Below, piece after piece: positions 1-7,839 of a stretch of 15,656 nt of DNA; the stretch's first letter is position 1; each line of letters begins with the position of its first letter. The translations under genes and the position numbers were made by a program. This stretch comes from DASVAL01 sp035649575. GTDB lineage: Bacteria; Planctomycetota; UBA1135; UBA2386. The notes under the pieces are model-generated. The model saw nothing but the letters and a program-made list of their open reading frames with translations, was not told where the DNA came from and searched no databases. The stretch is from contig DASRJH010000001.1 in assembly GCA_035649575.1 (NCBI GenBank), positions 1 to 15,656 on the forward strand, written 5' to 3'.

Positions 1-44
1 AGGCCCGTGCGCGTGCAGTAGGATGGCGGCTGGAGGTCGCCACG

Positions 45-1109
45 ATGTCTGCCTGCCACGCCGCCGCCCTCGCCGCCATCCTGCTCCCGGTCGCCGCGGC
101 GCAGTCGCCGGTTCCAGCGCGCCCCGCCGCTGCGCCCGCCCCGGTGCCCAATGCGCGCACCGCGATGGACGCCGCTCTCGCGTGGCTCGTCGCGCACCAG
201 GACGAGGACGGCGGTTGGAGCGCGTCGCAGTTCATGCGCCACGATTCCAAGCACGACCTGTGCACAGGCGTCGGCAAGCCGGACCAGGACCTCCACGTCA
301 CCGCCTGGGCGACGATGGCGCTGCTGGCTTCGGGCAACACCGCGCAGCAGGGCCCGCACCGCGAATGCGTCGCCAAGGCCGTGGACTGGTTGGAAGCGCG
401 CATCGGCAAGGACGGCTTCATCGGCGAGCCGTCGGCGGCCAACGCCACGGCCGCGCACGCGATCGCGACGTTCTCGTTGAGCGAAGGCCGCGCGCTCAGC
501 GAATCGAGGGCTCCGGCAGCGCCGTTGCGCCGGCTCACCGAGTTGCGCCTCGCCAACGGCACGTGGCCGGCGCGCCCGGGCGAGACGGCCGGCGACGCTG
601 CGACGACCTGGTGGGCGTGCTGGGCCTTGCTCAGCGGCAGTGAGTTCGGCGTCCAGCCTTTCGACCTCGCGCCGACGATCGCGTTCGCCGACCGGCACGC
701 GGGGTTCCTCGACCCGGCGGCCGAGGCGCTGCTGCGCATCTTCGCCCACCGTGACCGCGAGCACGACGCGGTGCTCGATCGGCTGTGCACCGGCCTCGGC
801 GCGCGGCTGCCGAGCTGGCCGGGCGCGAAGGGCGCGCCCGCCGCGGACTTCCTGACCTGGCAGCTCGCGACCTGCGTGATGATGCAGCAGGGCGGCGACG
901 AGTCGCTGGACTGGGAGCAGGCGCTCGAGGCGGCGCTGCTGCCGCACCAGCGCACCGACGGTGCGCACGCCGGCTCGTGGGACCCGATCGATCGGCGCGG
1001 CCGCGAATGCGGCCGCGTCTACGCGACTGCGGTGAATGCGCTGGCTTTGTCGTACCGCCAGCGCCTTCTCCGCGTCGTGCAGCCGGCAGCACCCGGCGCG
1101 CCGAAGTGA
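45..1109 (+). CDS. Secreted prenyltransferase/squalene-cyclase-like repeat protein (alpha/alpha toroid)
   Basis: The 354-residue protein begins with a signal peptide (about residues 1-20, ending AAA-Q), followed by a Pro/Ala linker to about 38. The rest is made of helical repeats of the terpenoid-cyclase/prenyltransferase type. MDAALAWLVAHQDEDGGW (41-58) is a QW-like motif, and further repeats include LHVTAWATMALLASG (83-97), AVDWLEARIGKDGF (112-125) and the Trp-rich segment around 187-198. The end, GSWDP...GRVYATAVNALAL (310-335), is typical of exported cyclase-like proteins that I associate with Planctomycetota. I see no DXDD cyclase motif, so catalysis is not supported; a binding or scaffold role outside the cytoplasm is more likely. 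The start is chosen because GGAGG lies 8 bp before the ATG and the signal peptide follows at once. It converges on the YjbR-like gene with 45 bp between the stop codons. The fold call is fairly sure; the function is unknown. Confidence 0.8.
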   Translation: MSACHAAALAAILLPVAAAQSPVPARPAAAPAPVPNARTAMDAALAWLVAHQDEDGGWSASQFMRHDSKHDLCTGVGKPDQDLHVTAWATMALLASGNTAQQGPHRECVAKAVDWLEARIGKDGFIGEPSAANATAAHAIATFSLSEGRALSESRAPAAPLRRLTELRLANGTWPARPGETAGDAATTWWACWALLSGSEFGVQPFDLAPTIAFADRHAGFLDPAAEALLRIFAHRDREHDAVLDRLCTGLGARLPSWPGAKGAPAADFLTWQLATCVMMQQGGDESLDWEQALEAALLPHQRTDGAHAGSWDPIDRRGRECGRVYATAVNALALSYRQRLLRVVQPAAPGAPK

Positions 1110-1154
1110 TCGCCGGCGTGCTGCGCGGCGCGATCGCGGACGTGCAGCGCGCTT

Positions 1155-1487
1155 TCACCTGCGACGCTTTCCCGCAGGCTTCGACGGGCGCGCTTGCTTG
1201 CCGCCGCCGATCGCCGCGTGGCTCTCGGCGATCCATCGCTTCACCGTGGCGGCCGGCGGCAGTTCGCCGAGCGGCAGCTTGACCCAGCCGTTCGCGCCGA
1301 CGGCGAAGCCGCCCGTGCGTGCGTCCGCGGCCGACGTGGTGAGCTTCAGACGCGCGTCCTTCGTCGCGACGAACAGGAACGCCTTGCCGTTCACGGTGTA
1401 GGTGCGGCTCTCGAGCGACGTGCCGGCACACGCGACGCCTTCCCCGACGCCGGGCAGGGCGCGGGCAATGGCACCGAGGTCTACCAT
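1155..1487 (-). CDS. MmcQ/YjbR-like small protein (CyaY-like fold)
   Basis: This 110-residue protein has the pattern of the MmcQ/YjbR (DUF419) family. The N-terminal ALPGVGEG (10-17) corresponds to the usual ALPGVxEG. VNGKAFLFV (32-40) and LKL (47-49) match the central strands, and WVKLPLGEL (67-75) with the helix ending IAESHAAI (85-92) matches the family's WVxVxL...SYxLV end. The family is often labelled DNA-binding because of its fold, but its role is not established. The C-terminal tail (about 96-110) is very basic, with four Arg/Lys at the end, which would fit nucleic-acid contact. It lies 49 bp downstream of the sigma-factor fusion on the same strand and could be co-transcribed with it. 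No clear Shine-Dalgarno sequence precedes the ATG. It is slightly shorter than typical members (about 115-120 residues). The family call is likely; the biological role is unknown. Confidence 0.65.
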   Translation of the reverse strand: MVDLGAIARALPGVGEGVACAGTSLESRTYTVNGKAFLFVATKDARLKLTTSAADARTGGFAVGANGWVKLPLGELPPAATVKRWIAESHAAIGGGKQARPSKPAGKRRR

Positions 1488-1536
1488 CGCCGTAGCTTAT
1501 CGCGCCCGGAACGCGGATGCCGGCGCGACGAGCCGA

Positions 1537-4500
1537 TCAGCGCGGCAACCGGAACGTCACCGCAGTCGCGTCTGCCGCGACTTCGCCGAGCAGCAGCGCG
1601 GGCTCGGCGTTGCTGTCGCGCAGGTCCTGGTCGCGCGCGAACGCGCGCAGCCGCAGCCGGCCCGGCGGTGCCGCAGCGAACACGAGGCGGCCGTCGGCGT
1701 CGGTCCGCCGCGGCAGCCAGGGGCAGCGGCCGAGCCCGGGCGCGTCGACCGCTTCGGTCCAGACGAACAGGTCGCGTGCCGGCTCGCCGTCCGGATCGAC
1801 GACGCGGACTGCGACCGGACGTCGCTGCAACGCGAACGTCGCGTCGATGCTGCCGCCGGCCGACACGAGCAGGCGCCCCGTGCCGAAGACGTGTTCGTTG
1901 CCGGCGCCGACGGCGAACGGCACGTACGTGCCCGGCACGAGCCACGGCGTCGTCGCGACGCCTTCGCCGTCGAGCGGGAACGTCAGCCATTGCACGCCGC
2001 CGTCGACGATGCGAGCGAGACCGCCCTCGCCCTTCGCGGGCGCGCCATCGACGAAGTAACGCACCGTGCCGCGCGCGGGCACCAGCGCTGACACGTCGAT
2101 CGTCAGCGGCTCACCGGGGCGCGCGGGGTCCACGTCGACCGTCGCCAGCGCTCCGATGTCGGCCTGCGAGTTTCCGATCGTGTCCTCGACGTGCACCGCG
2201 TACCGGCCCGCGGGCACGCCGCCGATCCTGAACGTGCCATCGGCGGCGACGTGCGCCGCAAGACGGTTCGCCGGCGAGGTGCCGAGCGGCCGCAACACCA
2301 CGCTCGGGTAGTGGCTCGCGAACTGGCCGGGATCGGTCCATTGGACCCGCGCGTCCGCAGCCGCCTCGGCGAGTCGTTCGGGATCGGGCCCCAAGCGCTC
2401 GACGAACGCACGCGGTGTCACGGTGCCGCGCACGACCGTGGCTGCAGTCACGCGGATCGTGGTTGTCGTTCCCTCGGGCGGCAGCGAGACGCCGGGATGG
2501 ATGCTCGCGACGCAGCGCGGGCCACCTGCGTAGAGCACGAGTCCGGGCGTGTCCGCCGCGGCACGCAGCGACACGCGGCCGCGCTCGTCGCTCGAGCCGC
2601 GCGCGACCTGGAGCAGGTCGCCCGTCGAGGTGTAGCGCGGGCCATCCGGATCCGCGAACACGACCCCGAACCAGCTCATGCCGAACTCGCGAACACGATC
2701 GGCGGGGAGGGCGCGCGCGAGCATCACCTCCACTCCGGACAGCGGCATTCCCGTGATCGCGTCGGCGACTTCGATGACGAGCTCCGCGGGCGGATGCAAT
2801 GCGACCCGCAGCGTCGTCGGCGGTGCTTGGGCGACCTGCACCTCGACGTCCGTGCAGTCGGCGAGCACGCCGTCGCAGAATACGGACACGAGGTACGGGC
2901 CCGGGACCAGGGCAGCGAACGTCACGACGCCGCCCTCGTGATGCTCGCTCGCGACGGGCGTCCGCTTCGATGGGGGGCAGCGCATGCCGCGCCAGCGATC
3001 GGGATCGCACCTCGCCCCGAACGACTCTACCGGCAGGCCGGTGGTTGCGTCGACAACCTCGAGCTGCAGCGTCGCCGGCGCGCGCCGCCGCACGACGAGC
3101 CGGAGCTCGTGCGCACCCCATGCGACCTCGCCGCCATCGTCGACCCATTCGAGCTCGGGATGCTCGCCACGCAGTTCGATGTGCTCGCGAACGCTCGCGA
3201 GCGGCGTCACCTTCTGGCCCCACAAGAAGCGGCCGTCGCTGCGCGTCGTGGCCGTGAGGTAGCCACCGCCCGGCATGCGCATGCCGAGCTCGATGCCGGG
3301 GAGCGGTGCGCCGCTCGTGTCGACGAGCAGGCCGGAGATCGAACGATCGCGCGGCGGCTCGCGCAGATCGACAGTGACGACCAACGGCGCGCGCTGCAGC
3401 GGCACGTCGAACTTCGCCTCGCTGCCGAGATGCGCCGTTCGCACGTCGTGCCACCAGGGCCCCGGCTCGCACGTGCCGAGATCGACGAAGCCGTCGGCAT
3501 CGCTGAGGCCGTGGCCGTTCATGCCGGCGGGCTGCGCGCCGCCCGGCGCGGGGCTCGCGTACGTCTCGACGCCGCCCAGAGGCTTGCCGTCGCAGAGCAG
3601 GCGCAGCCGGACCGGCGTGCCGGGCTGCAGCTTCACGTCGCCCGCGTCGACGTCGACACCTTCGCGCATCGGCTCCCACGACAGGAACTCCTCGACGTAG
3701 CCCGCGGTGGCGAGGCCGAGCTCGACGCCGCGCTGCCGCGACGGGACGAACTGCACGGAGAACGAGCCGTCGGCGGCGGTCGCGACGGGTTCCGGATCGC
3801 GCCACTCAGGGTCCTCGACGCCGTTCCAGGGCATCGACCGCAGCTTCGCGGCAACGCCACCGATCGGCAGGCCGGTGGCGGCATCGACGACGCGGCCGCG
3901 CACTGTCGTGGTGCGCGGGTCTGCGACCGCGGTGCGCTGCGCCGCGGAACGTGTCGCGTCACGGGTGGGAGCGTCATCGCGCGGCTGTTCGCCGTCGTTC
4001 GCCGTGTGCGCCGTGACCGTCTGCGTCGCGTTCGCGTCGAGGCGCTTGGCGCCCGAGGCGACTGGCGCGAACCACCACCAACCGCCGGCTGCGAGCACGA
4101 GCGTCGCGGCGGCCGCAAGCCACCAGCCGAACGCGACCGTGACCCCGGTTCCTGCGCCAGCGGCGAGCACCTTCGTGCGCACGGCGGCCATCCCGTCGCG
4201 CGCGAACGCGAGCTCGGCAGCGAGCAGCGCGAGCAGTCCGTGCGTCGCGAGGCTGCGCGGCAAGGCGCCGCGCAGGAGCTCGAGGCCGCGGCGCAGCCGC
4301 GTGCGCACCGTCGCCGGCGGCAGACCGTTGGCGTGCGCGATCTCGACCGACGAGAGCCCGTGCACGAGCCGCAGCGCGAGCACGTCGCGGTAATCGCGCG
4401 GCATGCCGGCCAGCGCCTCGGCGACGCGCTCGCGCACCTCGTTCGCAGCCGCCGCGCGCTCGGGGGAAGGTCCACCCGCGGCCGCCGCCGCGTCGCCGGA

Positions 4501-4815
4501 CTGCTCGCGGCGCACGTGCGCGCGTTGCCGCAGATCGCTCGCGCGGTGCTCGAGCATGCGGAGCAGCCACGGCAGCACGGGCCGCCGCGCGTCGAAGCGA
4601 TCGACGTCGCGGAGCACCTGCAGGAACACGGTCTGCACGAGGTCCTCGGCGGTCGCCGCATCTCGGCACAGGTGCATCGCTACGAGCAAGAGGCGCGGTG
4701 CCGCGGCGTCGAACACCGCCGCCAGCGCCGCCGGATCGCGGCTCTGCCGGAACGTCTGGAAGTCGCGATCGAGGGTGTCGGGTTGCACGAGGACCGATGC
4801 GGCGAAGGGCTGCAC
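1537..4815 (-). CDS. Membrane-anchored ECF sigma factor fused to carboxypeptidase-regulatory-like repeats
   Basis: One uninterrupted 1092-residue frame joins three parts. Residues about 35-98 are sigma-70 region 2, with AEDLVQTVFLQVL (56-68) and RPVLPWLLRMLEHRASDLRQR (78-98). Residues about 133-184 are region 4, with the helix-turn-helix HGLSSVEIAHANGLPPATVR (152-171). A Trp/Ala-rich hydrophobic segment (about 226-250) is a good transmembrane helix, so the remaining 840 residues should lie outside the cytoplasm. That part has repeated beta-sandwich units of the carboxypeptidase-regulatory type: VRGRVVDAATGLPIGGV (305-321), ISGLLVDTSGAPLPGI (493-508), LQLEVVDATTGLPVESF (583-599), LVIEVADAITGMPLSGV (679-695) and VRVVDPDGEPARDL (1003-1016). 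The start is GTG: an in-frame TGA lies three codons upstream, so no longer form is possible, and no Shine-Dalgarno sequence is seen. GTG at codon 10 is an alternative start. There is no anti-sigma gene nearby. I infer a one-protein sensor/regulator, perhaps released by proteolysis; the target genes are unknown. Confidence 0.85.
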   Translation of the reverse strand: MQPFAASVLVQPDTLDRDFQTFRQSRDPAALAAVFDAAAPRLLLVAMHLCRDAATAEDLVQTVFLQVLRDVDRFDARRPVLPWLLRMLEHRASDLRQRAHVRREQSGDAAAAAGGPSPERAAAANEVRERVAEALAGMPRDYRDVLALRLVHGLSSVEIAHANGLPPATVRTRLRRGLELLRGALPRSLATHGLLALLAAELAFARDGMAAVRTKVLAAGAGTGVTVAFGWWLAAAATLVLAAGGWWWFAPVASGAKRLDANATQTVTAHTANDGEQPRDDAPTRDATRSAAQRTAVADPRTTTVRGRVVDAATGLPIGGVAAKLRSMPWNGVEDPEWRDPEPVATAADGSFSVQFVPSRQRGVELGLATAGYVEEFLSWEPMREGVDVDAGDVKLQPGTPVRLRLLCDGKPLGGVETYASPAPGGAQPAGMNGHGLSDADGFVDLGTCEPGPWWHDVRTAHLGSEAKFDVPLQRAPLVVTVDLREPPRDRSISGLLVDTSGAPLPGIELGMRMPGGGYLTATTRSDGRFLWGQKVTPLASVREHIELRGEHPELEWVDDGGEVAWGAHELRLVVRRRAPATLQLEVVDATTGLPVESFGARCDPDRWRGMRCPPSKRTPVASEHHEGGVVTFAALVPGPYLVSVFCDGVLADCTDVEVQVAQAPPTTLRVALHPPAELVIEVADAITGMPLSGVEVMLARALPADRVREFGMSWFGVVFADPDGPRYTSTGDLLQVARGSSDERGRVSLRAAADTPGLVLYAGGPRCVASIHPGVSLPPEGTTTTIRVTAATVVRGTVTPRAFVERLGPDPERLAEAAADARVQWTDPGQFASHYPSVVLRPLGTSPANRLAAHVAADGTFRIGGVPAGRYAVHVEDTIGNSQADIGALATVDVDPARPGEPLTIDVSALVPARGTVRYFVDGAPAKGEGGLARIVDGGVQWLTFPLDGEGVATTPWLVPGTYVPFAVGAGNEHVFGTGRLLVSAGGSIDATFALQRRPVAVRVVDPDGEPARDLFVWTEAVDAPGLGRCPWLPRRTDADGRLVFAAAPPGRLRLRAFARDQDLRDSNAEPALLLGEVAADATAVTFRLPR

Positions 4816-4900
4816 AGTGTTTCACAATATCGCTGTCAGGTGGAGTTCCCCCGCGACCCGAGGGCGCCGATGTCCGGACCGGGCGGGGTACGATCCCGGA

Positions 4901-5143
4901 GTGCCTGGATTCGATGCAGCACGCGATGCGCCCGGCTGCTGCTTGCGCACGACGCTCGACCTGTTGAACGCGTGGCTCGTCGCGGGTGCTCTGCACTCCT
5001 ACACGTTCGCGGTGCCGACCACGCCGTCGCTGGTCAACGTGCACTTGTACAAGCAGGCGGCTGTGCTCCAGCCCGGCGTCAACCAGCTGCTCGGCGGCAC
5101 GATCACGTCGAACGGAATCGACGGCAAGCTCGGCAGCCTGTGA
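4901..5143 (+). pseudogene. Orphan C-terminal fragment of a secreted surface protein
   Basis: The last 70 or so codons read as the terminal module of a larger exported protein: GCCLRTTLDLL, then TFAVPTTPSLVNVHLYKQAAVL, then TSNGIDGKLG and a stop. The same pattern occurs in the decayed gene at 7840-9123 (GCQVYTSTDVLL ... INPAL ... ASNG). The piece has no signal peptide, no upstream domains and no Shine-Dalgarno sequence before the GTG at 4901, the first plausible start near the homologous part. The frame is open further upstream, but that stretch is antisense to the sigma-factor gene and reads as low-complexity shadow. I read this as the 3' remnant of a deleted gene. It converges on the propeller gene with 13 bp between the stops. 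The alternative is a genuine small protein of 80 residues, which seems unlikely because the module is normally the end of a long secreted protein. Coordinates give the fragment, not a proven reading frame. Confidence 0.55.
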
Positions 5144-5156
5144 GGCTGGCGGGCGC

Positions 5157-7562
5157 TCAGTGCGTGCCGAGCACCTGATAGAGCCGCGTGCCGGCCGGCG
5201 GCGCGCTGATCGTGATCGGCGAGTTGCTGCCGAGCGCCGCGAACTGCACGACCGCGTTGGCCGTCGGCACGCTCGGCGAGTTGGTGCCGAGCGACCAGAC
5301 CAGCCCGGACGGGTTCGCGCCGCCGCAGAAGCGCACCGAGCCGTCGGTGATCGACTGCGACGCCTGGCTCACCGAGCACTGCGTGATCGTGCTCGTGCCG
5401 AGGTTCAGGTGGAACACGTTCTCCGGTGTGCTGGCCGTCGCGGTGTTGCCGAGACGCTGCGAGTAGGCGAGGTGGTTGCCGTCGTCGGAGATGCACAGGT
5501 TCTCGATGCAGATCACGTTGCCGACCGCGGCGCCGGTGCCCGTGTTGTTGGTCAGCATCACGGCCTGGCCGCCGTTCTCGATGTCGAACCGGAACACGTT
5601 CGCGTCCTCGAACAGACCCGGGACCTCACGGCGCGCCGTGAAGTAGGCCTGGCTGCCGACCGGGGCGCGGCGGACCTGCATCTCGAGCGCGAACCACGGG
5701 TCGGCGGTCACGTTGAACGAGCCGGTGCGCAGCGTGGCGACGGGGCCCGGCGTGCCGAACTCGGTGCCGGTCACGCTCCGCACGGCGCCGGTCGCGCAGT
5801 CGACCGAGACGATGTCGTTGATGGTGCTCGCGTTGTTCGAGCGCACGAAATACCACCAGTTCTTGTTCAGCGACCAGAACTGGCCGCGCGTGCGGATGTC
5901 GGTCAACGCGCCGACCTGGCTGATCACGCCGAGCTGCGCGCCGGCGGTCAGGTCGAGCTTGTAGAGGCTCTGCAGCACGTTCGACGCGCCGGCGAAGAAC
6001 ATCACCGTGTCGTTGTTGATGAACGCGACCTCGCTGTAGAACAGCGCGCCGGGCACCGTGTAGAGCACCGGGTTCGGCGTGCCGTCGGCGACGTAGAGGC
6101 CGGGAAACACCGTCGTCACGGTCGTGGCGGCGAGGAATGCCAGGCGGTCGCCGTTCGGCGACACCGACGCCTTGATGCCGTTGCTGCTGTTGTTCGCGGT
6201 CGACGGCGTGATCGCGCTGTAGCCGAACTCGGTGGTGCCGGTCGGCAGCAGGAACTGCGAGTAGTTGACGACCTGCGGCGTGCCGGCGTTGTTGGTCATC
6301 TTGACGATGTCCATCTCTCCGCGCGACAGGGCGGGATTGCTGCTGATCTGCATGTAGCCCTTGCTGCCGTCGCGCGAGACGCGCCAGCTCAGCGGGAAGG
6401 CCCACACGTTCGGCATGTTCGTCGCCGTCGTGTTCGGCAGCACCAGCGGCTGCAGGGTCGCCGGCGCCGTCGCCGAGGTCCAGAAGAAGCCGTTGCTGCT
6501 GGCGGCCAGCAGGAAGTCGTTCGTGAACCCGAGCGAACCGTCGAAGAACGCAGTCGTCGCGATCGTGCCGGGTGGCGTGATGTCGATCACGGGCTGGCTC
6601 GCGTCGTTCCGGAACGCCCACACCTTCGGCACGAACGGCGTCGTCGTGTTGCTGTCCTTGACGTAGATCGCGCCCCACACGCCGTCGCGCGAGAAGCCGA
6701 AGTAGAACATCTGCTGGACCGGCGTCGCGCTCGTGCCGGTGTCGAGCCACGTCGAGCCCGGGATGATCGTGGTCGCGCCGGTCGCGCGGTTGTAGCTCGC
6801 GAGGCTGAATTGACGGCCGTTCACGCGGTCGCGCTGGATCGAGATCTCGTAGCCGTTCGGCAGGCCGATCGTCTGGTAGGACGGGCTGCACGAGCGGCGG
6901 CCGACTCGCAGGTAGCTGACCGAGTCGATGTCGCTGTTGAACGACGTGCCGCTGAACGTGCCGGCGTAGCCCTCGACGAAGCCCTCGTCGCCGCGGTGGC
7001 GCGTGGCGAGGAAGCTGAAGGTCGGCTGGACGTAGCTGACCGGCGCGCCGATCGTCGCGTTGCTGATCTGGTGCGTGTCGTTGTCGCCGAGCGTCGTCGA
7101 CGTGGATGTCGCGATGGCGATCTCGACGTTGCCGGGGCCGCCGGAGACGACGACCGCGATGTCGTTGTCGGCGAAGTAGAACGTCTGCGTGATGTCGATG
7201 TCGACCGACTGGCAGTCGAGCTGCGCGCCGAGCACGGCCGGCGTGTTCGGCACCGCCACGGGCATCGACACGGGAGGACCGGTGTAGATGCCGAGATTGT
7301 GCAGCACCATGGTCGCGAGATCGACGCGGACGTCGCCGACGAACGTGAAGCCAGGCACGACCAGCGGGAACGAGCCGGGGAACGGGCCCGACCACATGAA
7401 GGCGTAGATGTTGCCGACGGCGGCCGGCGGGTAGGTGATCACGGCGTTGAAGGTCGCTCCGGGGAACGCGAACCCCGTTTGCGACATGGTGCGGCCGGTC
7501 TGGGCGGCCGCGGTCGCAGCGAGCGAGACGATGGCAGTGGCGACGAGAAGGCGAGACTTCAT
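5157..7562 (-). CDS. Secreted beta-propeller-like (TolB/PD40-type) surface protein
   Basis: The 801-residue protein has a clear signal peptide (MKSRLLVATAIVSLAATAAA-Q, cleavage near 20/21). Residues about 63-140 resemble the surface module found in two neighbouring loci, including VPNTPAVLGAQLDCQSV (104-120). From about 175 onward the protein is beta-rich and Asn/Thr-rich, with repeated blade-like hairpins of the TolB/PD40 kind: FSRDGVWGAIY (290-300), VSRDGSKGYMQ (395-405), VSPNGDRLAFLA (467-478) and ISDDGNHLAYS (691-701). I infer a single propeller domain that works outside the cytoplasm, either binding a ligand or displayed on the surface. No catalytic motif, lipobox or sorting tail is visible. 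The start is fixed by the signal peptide; the ATG has no good Shine-Dalgarno sequence. Its promoter must lie in 7563-7705 or inside the adjacent MITE-like element. The partner and substrate are unknown. Confidence 0.8.
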   Translation of the reverse strand: MKSRLLVATAIVSLAATAAAQTGRTMSQTGFAFPGATFNAVITYPPAAVGNIYAFMWSGPFPGSFPLVVPGFTFVGDVRVDLATMVLHNLGIYTGPPVSMPVAVPNTPAVLGAQLDCQSVDIDITQTFYFADNDIAVVVSGGPGNVEIAIATSTSTTLGDNDTHQISNATIGAPVSYVQPTFSFLATRHRGDEGFVEGYAGTFSGTSFNSDIDSVSYLRVGRRSCSPSYQTIGLPNGYEISIQRDRVNGRQFSLASYNRATGATTIIPGSTWLDTGTSATPVQQMFYFGFSRDGVWGAIYVKDSNTTTPFVPKVWAFRNDASQPVIDITPPGTIATTAFFDGSLGFTNDFLLAASSNGFFWTSATAPATLQPLVLPNTTATNMPNVWAFPLSWRVSRDGSKGYMQISSNPALSRGEMDIVKMTNNAGTPQVVNYSQFLLPTGTTEFGYSAITPSTANNSSNGIKASVSPNGDRLAFLAATTVTTVFPGLYVADGTPNPVLYTVPGALFYSEVAFINNDTVMFFAGASNVLQSLYKLDLTAGAQLGVISQVGALTDIRTRGQFWSLNKNWWYFVRSNNASTINDIVSVDCATGAVRSVTGTEFGTPGPVATLRTGSFNVTADPWFALEMQVRRAPVGSQAYFTARREVPGLFEDANVFRFDIENGGQAVMLTNNTGTGAAVGNVICIENLCISDDGNHLAYSQRLGNTATASTPENVFHLNLGTSTITQCSVSQASQSITDGSVRFCGGANPSGLVWSLGTNSPSVPTANAVVQFAALGSNSPITISAPPAGTRLYQVLGTH

Positions 7563-7670
7563 GGTGGTCGGGAGCTGGAGTGAGCGGAGCCGGGAGCCCG
7601 CGGGGGGATGGCAAGAACCAAGCGGATCGACGCGGCCATGGTGCCGGGCCCCGCAGCGGAGTCAACCCGC

Positions 7671-7698
7671 GCGGGGCGGCGCCGACACGGCGCCCCGC
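7671..7698 (-). terminator. GC-rich hairpin, possible terminator
   Basis: An 8-bp perfect stem (7671-7678 with 7691-7698, GCGGGGCG/CGCCCCGC) encloses a 12-nt loop. It lies downstream of the decayed gene on the minus strand and directly beside the left target repeat of the MITE-like element. There is no T-tract on either strand, so it is not a classic intrinsic terminator. It might only be a GC-rich palindrome, or part of the regulatory region of the 801-residue protein's gene. Confidence 0.3.
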
Positions 7699-7705
7699 AA
7701 AGCAC
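7699..7705. repeat. Left target-site duplication of the MITE-like element
   Basis: AAAGCAC lies immediately outside the left inverted repeat, and the identical heptamer lies immediately outside the right one (7816-7822). Both copies are followed by G, so the duplication may be 8 bp, in which case the element begins at 7707. Confidence 0.6.
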
Positions 7706-7815
7706 GGGGACTGATGGTTTGCGTGGGCACGCCACCGGGACGCACAATCCGTTGGGGACTCACGGGTGTGAACATGCACCGGGCAGTGGCAGGTCCACTC
7801 AAACCATCAGTTCCC
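7706..7815. mobile_element. MITE-like element, 110 bp, with terminal inverted repeats
   Basis: The ends form a long imperfect inverted repeat. Positions 7706-7728 match the reverse complement of 7793-7815 at 20 of 23 bases, with a core of ACTGATGGTTTG at both ends. The interior (7729-7792, 64 bp) encodes nothing. A 7-bp (possibly 8-bp) direct repeat, AAAGCAC(G), flanks the element exactly, which is the expected mark of transposition. This combination is unlikely by chance and fits a non-autonomous miniature element mobilised in trans by a DDE transposase. The GGG ends and the 8-bp target size would suit a family such as IS1595 or ISL3, but I cannot assign one from the sequence. No transposase gene is present in the window. 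Transcribed, it would form a long hairpin and could influence the neighbouring genes. It ends 24 bp from the stop codon of the decayed gene. Confidence 0.6.
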
Positions 7816-7822
7816 AAAGCAC
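7816..7822. repeat. Right target-site duplication of the MITE-like element
   Basis: AAAGCAC, identical to 7699-7705, directly follows the right terminal inverted repeat. The next base is G in both copies, so 8 bp is also possible. Confidence 0.6.
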
Positions 7823-7839
7823 GCGCGCCGGTGTCCCGC

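Noticed and set aside
2191..5178. Very long plus-strand open frame (995 codons) opposite the sigma-fusion gene
   Set aside because: It is rich in Arg/Ala/His low-complexity sequence without motifs and lies antisense to a gene with clear domains; this is normal for very GC-rich DNA.
4986..7583. Long plus-strand open frame (865 codons) opposite the propeller gene
   Set aside because: It is an antisense shadow: composition is dominated by Arg, Val, Ala, Asp and His, with no signal peptide or domain, while the minus strand has both.
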